From the NCBI GenBank assembly GCA_027619145.1, contig JAQCGA010000266.1:1-6121 (forward strand): a DNA stretch of 6,121 nucleotides. The letters run 5' to 3'. Below the pieces are notes generated by a model that made no database searches, had not been told where the DNA came from, and saw nothing but the letters and a program-made list of their open reading frames with translations. Numbering within the stretch: the stretch's first letter is position 1; each line of letters starts with the position of its first letter. This document shows, piece by piece, positions 1 through 6,121 of this stretch. The translations under genes and the position numbers were made by a program. The stretch is from a bacterium. Lineage in GTDB: Bacteria > Latescibacterota > UBA2968 > GCA-2709665.

Positions 1-1
1 C

Positions 2-3000
2 CACGGAAAGCACAATCGCCAAACATGCCCTCTAAACACCATCCCTACGGAACCCAGTCTCTCTTATCCTCACACCCTCAACGTCCACCTTCCGGAACCC
101 GACCAACGGATTAAAAACCACGTATTTCTGGGCCACAACTATACCGCTATCCGTTTGCCAGAACAAGACCTCTCCCAGGAACAGGCCCAGGCGCTGGTGG
201 CGTCGCCTCCTCCAGAAACGCTCCTTGCATTTCAGGAACACGCGGCCCGATACCTGCTAACTGGAGAACAGCCCTACCTGGTGGCCGGGCTCAACATCCT
301 CCTGCGCCTGTGTGACCTCTATGAATCCGATGCCAACCGCCAAATGACCTGGCCAGAAGAAACCAACGCGTACACCATTTTTGCCATGTGGGACGCCGTA
401 GAAGAATCCCCGGTCTTCTCTGACGACCAACGCCTCCGCATTTCTCAAATGTTCCTCAAGTTCCTGCACAGCCTCGTCGCCAAAACATCGGACTACGACA
501 ACCTGGAAAACCACGACACCATTCTCTGGAACCATACAACCTTTCCTCTCCTGGGGCTCTACTGGGGCGGTCGGTATTTTCATAAATACTACGGCCTAAG
601 ATCCGTAGAAGACTATCTGAACAAGGCAGAAGCCGCTTTTGCGGGCCAGGAAAAATCCTGGAAACCTCAGTGCGATGCAGACAGCTATTTAACCCTTACC
701 ATGCGCCACACCATCGAGTACGCCCTGGCAGAAGGAAAAATGGGATTCTTCGAGTCCGGCAACATCGACCGATACGCCGAATACCTGATGGGAATTGCAG
801 ACAACCAGGGACGCGCCGCAGGCTTTGGCGACTCGGGCCTTCAAACGACCAGCAGCATTCCCCTGGCCGGGCTGCCGTATGCATTTTGGTACACACAAAA
901 TCCGCGGTACCTGGGGTATCTCAACATGATCTCCGGCGGACCGTGGCCCAACCCTTATCATCAAAGTGCAAACCCGGCCTCACCAGACCAAATTGTTGGC
1001 GTGGCAACCTACCCTCTGGACCGGCAAGTATACGCATACACAGCCCAACGTCCGTATTACAACGAACCGTCTGGCCCACCCAACATCCCGTTTGAACAAG
1101 ATTCAGAAAAAATCGCTTTTCGTTCCGGCCTGGCCCCAGACGACCAGTATTTCATCCTGGACGGATACGGCCGCGGGAAACACCATCATTACGACACCAA
1201 CGCAATCCTCAAACTCACCGACGGCGGAGAAGACTGGCTGATTGACGCGGACTACCTCGTGCGCAATACAACAGAGCACAACATGATCAGCGTAGTCCAG
1301 GACGGCCGAGTGGCTCAATGCGTGCCCGAATGCGCCGCCCTCCTTCACTACAGCGATCTTCCAGCCTACGGCTTTACCAATACCCTTGTAAAAAACTACA
1401 ACGTGAACTGGTACAGAAACATCTTCTGGAAAAAAGGCGACTGGATCGTCATACTCGACGAGATGAAAGCGAACGAAAAAGGACAGTACAACTTTGATGC
1501 CGTCTGGAAAACCCTGGACCACGGCAAGATTGAGCTCCAGGACAACCGCCTTACGATTTGTCGCAACATAGGCAAAACCGACGACACCCACACCTTTGTT
1601 CTGGACAATGCCTCAGGAGAACATGCCACACTCCGCACGCGTACAGGCACCCCCGGACCGGTCAAAATGCTGGTCCAGCGCCACGCCGCCATACTCCAGC
1701 CCGAAGACCAGTACACCATTCAGAACCTGCTTTACCGGAACCCTCCTGGGCAGACCCGAGACTATACCCTGCATAAGCGCGATGACCGCACGGCCCTCCT
1801 TCATACCCCGGCCCCCCTGCTTCTTGGAACAGGCCACCTGCACATTGATGACCTGCAAGTCACGGCCGCCCAGTTCTGCATCTCCGAACAGGCCATTGCG
1901 GTCAATGGCGCTACGGACTTTCGCCTGGGCGCAATTCCCCTCAGTTCCGAAACTCCTTTTGCACTGGAATTGCATCTGCCCAGTGGAGAAACTACGATAT
2001 TCGTTACCCAACAAACCGAAATCTCCCGGCGCAACAGCTCTCCTCTTCAAATCAAGCCAGGAACCCACAGGATCCTCCTGGATGTTTCAGACTGGGAAAC
2101 CAGCCTGATCAAAAACGCTCTCACCTCTGTCCGCACACCCGCTACATCCCACCGGGCACCCGCCATTCAGACACAACAACCTGCCCCGTTAACAGAAAGC
2201 TGGTCCATTCCTCCGGAATCCGCTACAGAAAAGATTCACCATGTAATCCCCTGGCGCGTCCCCATGCGTTTTGGAGAGACACCCGCAGCTGGCCTCCTGG
2301 TCTGCCAGGGGCGCAAACTCAAACATGTTGGCCCCGATGGTGTCATCCACTGGACATTTACCACAAAAGGTGTGGTCCGTTGTGTAACTTCTGGTGATAT
2401 TGACGGAGACGGCCAAACTGAAATTCTCTGCGGCGGAGACGACGAACACATCCACATCCTGGACCAGGATGGCCATGAACGCAGTCACCACCACCTGACA
2501 GAACGCCTCATCGTTGGCCAGGGAGGTACAGAAAACCCCTGTGTAAACGTGCTGCTCGCCCAGGACGTAAACAACGACGGCCACGTAGAAATTGTTGCCG
2601 GTTGCACCAACTCTCAACTCAGCATGTTCGATATTCAGTTCAATCGCCTCTGGAACCGGGGCGGCATCTATCACGGGGCAAAACAAATCCAGGCGGTGGA
2701 TCTGTATGGAGACAACCAGATAACGCTCCTGGTCTCAGATCACTACGGAAGCGTACACGCCATAGGCCCGGACGGGAAAGAAATCGGCCGGGCCTATGCC
2801 GAACTGGGAGATGTTGCGTTTGATGCCGCAGATATCAACGCCGACGGGAGCCTAGAAATTATCAACGGATCAGGAACAGGAACCCTCGTAGCGTTCAACG
2901 CATCCTTTGAACCCATCTGGCAATTCAATAACTACGGTTACAACTTCCGCGAGGTTCTCTGCCTGGACCCACAAAATAATGGATATCCCGGCGTACTGGT

Positions 3001-3298
3001 AGCCTCGGACACAGGCTTCATCTACTGCCTGGACTCAGTGGGAGCCGTCCGCTGGCAAGCAGACCTGGGCGCTCCGGTAACCTGTCTGACCCGAGTCCGT
3101 TCCATCGAAGGAAACACCGAACTTGCCGCCGGACTATCGAACGGAATGCTGTATACCTTGAACCTGGAGGGTCAGTGCCTTGGTACACACCACGGAAATT
3201 TTCCCATAAAGACCGTGCTGGGTATCCATGCCGATAAGCACAACCCACGCCAGATTGTTGCCATTGACAGCCAAAATCAACTGCGCGTATTCCACTGA
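2..3298 (+). CDS. Heparinase II/III-like polysaccharide lyase with C-terminal VCBS/FG-GAP propeller (5'-partial)
   Basis: The frame is open from the first complete codon at position 2 to the TGA at 3296-3298, giving 1098 codons. No in-frame ATG lies in the first 51 codons and the reading frame stays protein-like, so the true start is upstream; the TTG at 155 is not a convincing start. Residues below count from position 2. Residues ~60-330 look like an (alpha/alpha) toroid, with a WNHTTFP motif (N177, H178) and an AGFGDSG motif (274-279). Residues ~370-690 match the heparinase II/III beta-sandwich: KHHHYD (H394-D398), WLID (D415), R421 and H426-N427. In this family such His/Asp residues bind metal and the Asn/His/Tyr set acts in beta-elimination of uronic-acid glycans. 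A Pro/Thr/Ala-rich linker (~690-748) leads to a propeller (749-1098). The N-terminus, where a signal peptide would be, is outside the window, so export is inferred. The substrate cannot be assigned. It could also be a non-catalytic or hydrolytic relative. Confidence 0.8.
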   Translation, partial: HGKHNRQTCPLNTIPTEPSLSYPHTLNVHLPEPDQRIKNHVFLGHNYTAIRLPEQDLSQEQAQALVASPPPETLLAFQEHAARYLLTGEQPYLVAGLNILLRLCDLYESDANRQMTWPEETNAYTIFAMWDAVEESPVFSDDQRLRISQMFLKFLHSLVAKTSDYDNLENHDTILWNHTTFPLLGLYWGGRYFHKYYGLRSVEDYLNKAEAAFAGQEKSWKPQCDADSYLTLTMRHTIEYALAEGKMGFFESGNIDRYAEYLMGIADNQGRAAGFGDSGLQTTSSIPLAGLPYAFWYTQNPRYLGYLNMISGGPWPNPYHQSANPASPDQIVGVATYPLDRQVYAYTAQRPYYNEPSGPPNIPFEQDSEKIAFRSGLAPDDQYFILDGYGRGKHHHYDTNAILKLTDGGEDWLIDADYLVRNTTEHNMISVVQDGRVAQCVPECAALLHYSDLPAYGFTNTLVKNYNVNWYRNIFWKKGDWIVILDEMKANEKGQYNFDAVWKTLDHGKIELQDNRLTICRNIGKTDDTHTFVLDNASGEHATLRTRTGTPGPVKMLVQRHAAILQPEDQYTIQNLLYRNPPGQTRDYTLHKRDDRTALLHTPAPLLLGTGHLHIDDLQVTAAQFCISEQAIAVNGATDFRLGAIPLSSETPFALELHLPSGETTIFVTQQTEISRRNSSPLQIKPGTHRILLDVSDWETSLIKNALTSVRTPATSHRAPAIQTQQPAPLTESWSIPPESATEKIHHVIPWRVPMRFGETPAAGLLVCQGRKLKHVGPDGVIHWTFTTKGVVRCVTSGDIDGDGQTEILCGGDDEHIHILDQDGHERSHHHLTERLIVGQGGTENPCVNVLLAQDVNNDGHVEIVAGCTNSQLSMFDIQFNRLWNRGGIYHGAKQIQAVDLYGDNQITLLVSDHYGSVHAIGPDGKEIGRAYAELGDVAFDAADINADGSLEIINGSGTGTLVAFNASFEPIWQFNNYGYNFREVLCLDPQNNGYPGVLVASDTGFIYCLDSVGAVRWQADLGAPVTCLTRVRSIEGNTELAAGLSNGMLYTLNLEGQCLGTHHGNFPIKTVLGIHADKHNPRQIVAIDSQNQLRVFH
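2246..3295 (+). repeat. VCBS/FG-GAP-like beta-propeller repeats in the lyase C-terminus
   Basis: About seven tandem units, each of roughly 42-56 residues, share an Asp-rich turn, a hydrophobic strand, then a strand ending in a (G/S)xhxhhD-type turn. Unit anchors lie at residues D799 (DIDGDGQTEI), D855 (DVNNDGHVEI), D900 (DLYGDN), D944 (DINADGSLEI), D989 (DPQNNG), ~1031 and ~1076, numbered from position 2. Anchor spacing is 56, 45, 44, 45, 42 and 45. A strand before the first anchor (around residues 762-780, ending GPDG) together with the last unit, which ends at the C-terminus, could close the ring. Only the units at 799, 855 and 944 keep a calcium-type DxDxDG or DxNxDG loop. The repeats are diverged at DNA level, so this is an old protein repeat and not a recent duplication. 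In other proteins such propellers serve carbohydrate or protein binding; the role here is inferred. Confidence 0.75.
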
Positions 3299-3347
3299 GT
3301 CGCTACCTAATACACTCGCTGGCCTTCACATCATATTCAAAAATCAC

Positions 3348-3376
3348 TCGACACGGCCCGTCTTCCACTGTAGATT
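3348..3376 (+). promoter_or_regulatory. Candidate sigma70-type promoter of the HDOD-receiver gene
   Basis: A TCGACA box (3348-3353, five of six matches to TTGACA) is followed by exactly 17 bases and a TAGATT box (3371-3376, four of six matches to TATAAT). Transcription would begin near 3383, leaving a leader of about 34 bases before the ATG at 3417. The gap of 118 bases after the lyase stop is large enough for an independent promoter. No strong Shine-Dalgarno sequence precedes the ATG, and I see no convincing terminator for the lyase gene in the same gap. The match is by consensus alone and the organism's sigma factor preference is unknown. Confidence 0.35.
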
Positions 3377-3416
3377 ATGCCAATCCATTTTTAGACCTTG
3401 ACCCTGGCAACCTGCT

Positions 3417-4787
3417 ATGACTGAATCCGACCTGCAAGATATCTTACAGAATACAACAGACTTTCCTGCACTTTCTGAGGTGGCTGCCGAAATTGTAGAT
3501 CTCACTACCCGGCTGAGTGCACCCGTACACCAGGTTGCAGAACTCCTGCAGGCAGACCAGGCCCTCCTCAAGCGGATGCTCGTGGTCATCAATTCGCCCT
3601 TCTACAAATTTTCAGACCCCATTACCAGGATCGACCAGGCCATTACCCTCATGGGATATAAGAAAATCTGCATGTTGGCAGTGGCCCTTTCCTTGATGGA
3701 GCTGTTCCCGCCTGAACAATCCGGCGAATTCGACCAGGTAAATTTCTGGAAAAACGCCGTCTGCACCGCCGTTTCGGCTGCAGAGATTGCTGCCCGTCTG
3801 CCCAAAGACCTGCCGGAAGAAGCCTTCACCGTGGGACTGTTGCAGGATGCAGGTATCCTGCTCCTCGGGCGCTGCCGCCCTCTCACTTACGGGCGTGCAC
3901 TCGGGTTTGCACAGGCCAAGGAAATCCATATGGCTCAAGCCGAACGTGAAATCCTGGGTCTGGACCATGCTGTAGCGGGTGCCGTTCTATGCAGGCATTG
4001 GAAACTACCCGCCCTATTTGCGAATATTGTGCGCGACCATCACTTCTTCGAATTTGGGGAAACCTCCGCAGAGAACCAGGGATCTGTTACTCGCGTGGCC
4101 AATCTCGCCAGCCTCTTCACCGCCGCATTTTACGACAACAACAACGAACAGCTCCGGCAATCCCTTTACGAACGGGCACAGACTTTTTTTAAATTCAGCC
4201 CCGCTCGCGTAGACGAGATCCTGGCTACCGTCCCAGACCAGCTCCAGAAAATTGGCACGGCATTCGCCATCCCCGTCGAAGATCAAGAAGAAATCCCCGA
4301 GGAAACCCCCTACCTTGAATACTGCTCGAAATGCGGCGCGCCCGGAGGCACCAAGTTTTGCAAGGAGTGCGGCGCCAACCTGGAAATCCAGGAAGCCAAA
4401 CCCCGCTTGAGCATGGACAAGATCCTTATTGCCGAAGACTCAGCGGCTACGCGCCTCGCCCTTTCCATCTTGATTCGTAGAATGGGATACTCTCCAGTAG
4501 AAGCCCTCAACGGTGCAGATGCGCTCCGTCTTGCACGCAAAGAAAGACCCGGCATGATCCTGATGGACATTCAAATGCCGGGCATGAGCGGCCTGGAAGC
4601 CTTGCAGAAAATTCGTCAAGAAGCCGACATCGCGCATATCCCCATCGTGATGCTTACGTCCATCACAAGCGCAGAAACGGTAATTGAAGCACTTCAAGCT
4701 GGTGCCAATGACTACGTGGTCAAACCGTTCACTGCCTCCATTGTCCAGGACAGAGTCCAGAAGCACATGGACCCGAACAACGTCTGA
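3417..4787 (+). CDS. HDOD domain protein with zinc ribbon and C-terminal response-regulator receiver
   Basis: The protein has 456 residues. The ATG at 3417 is secure: an in-frame stop lies at 3399-3401 and no other start codon falls between. Residues ~10-220 form an HDOD domain, a non-enzymatic relative of HD phosphohydrolases: an NSPFY segment, LLQDAG at 141-146 (the usual His-Asp pair is Q143-D144), a DHAVAGAVL..W helix and a DHHFF segment. Residues 303-318 hold a zinc ribbon, CxxC (303, 306), eight residues, then CxxC (315, 318). Residues ~333-450 form a CheY-like receiver with acidic pair E340/D341, phosphoacceptor D384 (LMDIQMPGMSG), T414 and K436 (VVKPF), all intact. It should therefore accept phosphate from a histidine kinase and use HDOD as output, a cytoplasmic regulatory role. 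No membrane segment is seen. HDOD proteins are linked to signalling, motility and stress control, but the output here is unknown. The 3' end is nine bases from the convergent kinase gene. Confidence 0.88.
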   Translation: MTESDLQDILQNTTDFPALSEVAAEIVDLTTRLSAPVHQVAELLQADQALLKRMLVVINSPFYKFSDPITRIDQAITLMGYKKICMLAVALSLMELFPPEQSGEFDQVNFWKNAVCTAVSAAEIAARLPKDLPEEAFTVGLLQDAGILLLGRCRPLTYGRALGFAQAKEIHMAQAEREILGLDHAVAGAVLCRHWKLPALFANIVRDHHFFEFGETSAENQGSVTRVANLASLFTAAFYDNNNEQLRQSLYERAQTFFKFSPARVDEILATVPDQLQKIGTAFAIPVEDQEEIPEETPYLEYCSKCGAPGGTKFCKECGANLEIQEAKPRLSMDKILIAEDSAATRLALSILIRRMGYSPVEALNGADALRLARKERPGMILMDIQMPGMSGLEALQKIRQEADIAHIPIVMLTSITSAETVIEALQAGANDYVVKPFTASIVQDRVQKHMDPNNV

Positions 4788-4796
4788 CTACCGGCC
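4788..4796. other. Nine-base convergent intergenic gap
   Basis: The stop of the HDOD-receiver gene (TGA, 4785-4787) and the stop of the kinase gene (complement of 4797-4799) are separated by only nine bases. There is no room for a hairpin terminator between them and I see none spanning the junction, so transcripts probably read into each other's 3' ends unless Rho or another mechanism stops them. Confidence 0.8.
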
Positions 4797-6119
4797 TCAT
4801 TCTGCCAGCACATCGGACAAGCATTCCTTTAGTCTTTGTACGGTAAAAGGTTTTGTCAGAAACCCCCGAAACAGACCTTCCACATCGACTGGCAGTTCAG
4901 CCCACCCCGTCATCAGTACAATGGGAAGATTGGGGGCGATCTGCTGAATCTCGCGGGCAACATCCGCGCCGTTCAAACGCGGCATAGAAAAATCAACCAG
5001 CGCCACATCAAAACACCCCTCCTTCAGCAATCCCAACCCGGCCTCCCCTTCGCTTGCCACGCTTACGTCACAGTCTGGAAGTGCCAGGCGCAACAGATTC
5101 TGAACGTATTCATCATCTTCTACTACCAGGACCTGTCGTCCTCGTAAGGAACGTCCTGAATCCATCTGGTTTTGCTTCTGATCTTCATCTTTCCCAGGAA
5201 ACCGGATCAAGAACCTGCTGCCTTCCCCTACCGTGCTGTCCACTTCGATACGCCCCCCCATCTGCTCCACAACCCGATAACAAAACGCCATCCCCAGTCC
5301 GTGGCCCCGATCCCCTTTTGTAGTAAAAAACAGCTCTCCCAGCCTCCGGAGCACATCAGGAGGCATGCCCACCCCGGTATCTTCTGCAGAAAGAAAGATC
5401 CGACCATCCTCATCCCACGTTCGAATCGAAATCCTGCCACCTTCCGGCATCGCATCCACAGCGTTAAAGATCAGATTGGTAAGGACCTCGTCCACCTCGG
5501 AAGGCCTACCATAAACCCGGTTTTGCGCACGAAGATCCAGGTCCAATTCGATCTTTCGGCCCTCCGATTCGGCCTGATTTTTCCACTTTGGCCTTGAGGC
5601 CATCGCACAACTTTCCACAACGGTATTCAGATCCAAAAACGCAGGCGGTGCTTCTCCTGACGCGCCTGTGCCGGCCTGAATTCTGCTTACCATCTCGGTG
5701 GCTCGACCAGCGGCATTCAAAATCACCCCAACCAGGCTCCGCGCCTCCTCCGGCAGTCCATCGATTTCTTTGAGCAGTTGTGCATTGCCCAGTATCCCAA
5801 CAATGGCATTACTGAAGTTGTGTGCAACGCCACTGGCCATCTCGCCCATCAAGCGCTGCCTCTCAGTACGCAGCAACTGCTCTTCCATCACCTTCCGAGA
5901 TGTGAGATCCCACCCCATCCCAACAATGCCAAGAATTTCGCCCGTTTTCGACTGAATCAAAACCGTGCGTAGCTGCAACAGGACTTCGGAAGCATTCCTT
6001 CTCCGGCACAGCACCTCTCCACTCCACTGCCCATAGGCCAGCGTCATCTCCATCATCTGGCCAATCTGGTCCAAATCGGACAACATATTCCACAGAAATC
6101 GCCCGGTCAGCTCCACCGA
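4797..6119 (-). CDS. Hybrid sensor histidine kinase, PAS-HisKA-HATPase-receiver (5'-partial)
   Basis: The frame runs from the right edge to a TGA at 4797-4799. A GTG occurs at 6114-6116, but the frame continues past it and the first residues sit inside a PAS-like domain, so the real start lies beyond the window. Numbering from that GTG: ~1-75 is the end of a PAS domain with its PAC-like segment (GIVGMGWDLTSRK); 76-145 is the dimerisation/phosphoacceptor helix pair with H99 in GVAHNFSN; ~200-307 is the HATPase domain with N box (N214, N218), G1 (DTGVGM, from D246), an ELFFTTK F-box and G2 (GHGLGMA, 271-277). A hydrophilic linker (~308-327) joins a receiver (~328-438) with E333/D334/D335, phosphoacceptor D375 (LVDFSMP), T403 and K422 (LTKPF). 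All catalytic boxes are present, so it should autophosphorylate and pass phosphate to its own receiver and onward. No membrane helix lies in the visible part; the input domain is unseen. It resembles the NtrB-like AHDFNN kinase class. Confidence 0.9.
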   Translation of the reverse strand, partial: SVELTGRFLWNMLSDLDQIGQMMEMTLAYGQWSGEVLCRRRNASEVLLQLRTVLIQSKTGEILGIVGMGWDLTSRKVMEEQLLRTERQRLMGEMASGVAHNFSNAIVGILGNAQLLKEIDGLPEEARSLVGVILNAAGRATEMVSRIQAGTGASGEAPPAFLDLNTVVESCAMASRPKWKNQAESEGRKIELDLDLRAQNRVYGRPSEVDEVLTNLIFNAVDAMPEGGRISIRTWDEDGRIFLSAEDTGVGMPPDVLRRLGELFFTTKGDRGHGLGMAFCYRVVEQMGGRIEVDSTVGEGSRFLIRFPGKDEDQKQNQMDSGRSLRGRQVLVVEDDEYVQNLLRLALPDCDVSVASEGEAGLGLLKEGCFDVALVDFSMPRLNGADVAREIQQIAPNLPIVLMTGWAELPVDVEGLFRGFLTKPFTVQRLKECLSDVLAE

Positions 6120-6121
6120 GC

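Noticed and set aside
1103..1591. Antisense reading frame of 162 codons inside the lyase gene
   Set aside because: It lies wholly opposite a strongly supported domain region, shows no recognisable motif, and is one of several such frames (also 2189-2686 and 1613-2068) expected from the codon bias of the real gene.
1596..2108. Same-strand alternative frame of 170 codons within the lyase gene
   Set aside because: Its product is Pro/Ser/Arg-rich with no domain pattern and overlaps the beta-sandwich coding frame completely, so it is a shadow frame and not a nested gene or frameshift product.
3353..3361. Short inverted repeat ACGG-C-CCGT in the gap after the lyase gene, considered as terminator or operator
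   Set aside because: The stem is only four base pairs with a one-base loop and no following T tract, which is too weak for a terminator and too common to call an operator.
3299..3416. Possible small RNA, riboswitch or tRNA in the intergenic gap
   Set aside because: At 118 bases with no stable stem-loops, conserved box sequences or cloverleaf arms, nothing beyond the candidate promoter could be supported.
4184..4190. Run of seven T followed by AAA in the HDOD gene, a possible slippage or frameshift site
   Set aside because: The main frame continues smoothly through the run into the zinc ribbon and receiver, and the alternative frames give no extended meaningful product, so there is no sign of programmed frameshifting.
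1..6121. Defence system, CRISPR array, insertion sequence or prophage signature
   Set aside because: No regularly spaced DNA repeats, terminal inverted repeats, transposase, integrase or nuclease motifs were seen; the three genes account for almost the whole window.

Overview
The window holds three protein genes and little else. All three are typical of a Gram-negative bacterium that degrades polysaccharides and has a large two-component signalling repertoire. A secreted-type heparinase II/III-like protein with a C-terminal VCBS/FG-GAP propeller would fit the Planctomycetota-Verrucomicrobiota-Lentisphaerota group, Poribacteria, Hydrogenedentota or similar sediment and marine lineages. There is no taxonomic marker here, so this is only a weak inference from gene content. 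Base composition is a little above half G+C and looks even across the three genes, with no sign of recent transfer.

Layout. Positions 2-3298 (+) carry the downstream part of a very large lyase-like protein, open at the left edge of the window. It has an alpha-helical toroid, a heparinase-type beta-sandwich, a Pro/Thr/Ala-rich linker and a repeat propeller. A 118-base gap follows, with a plausible sigma70-type promoter. Positions 3417-4787 (+) encode an HDOD protein with a CxxC/CxxC zinc ribbon and a C-terminal response-regulator receiver. Nine bases further on, and convergent with it, positions 4797-6119 (-) encode a hybrid histidine kinase (PAS, HisKA, HATPase, receiver), open at the right edge.

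How they may work together. The lyase would act on an extracytoplasmic anionic glycan. The hybrid kinase and the HDOD-receiver protein are tail-to-tail neighbours, each with an intact receiver, so they may belong to one phosphorelay, but the sequence does not prove this. Nothing directly links the signalling pair to the lyase apart from adjacency. I found no RNA genes, mobile elements, CRISPR arrays or attachment sites, and no clearly new multi-gene system. The most unusual points are the two domain architectures: lyase plus propeller, and HDOD plus zinc ribbon plus receiver.
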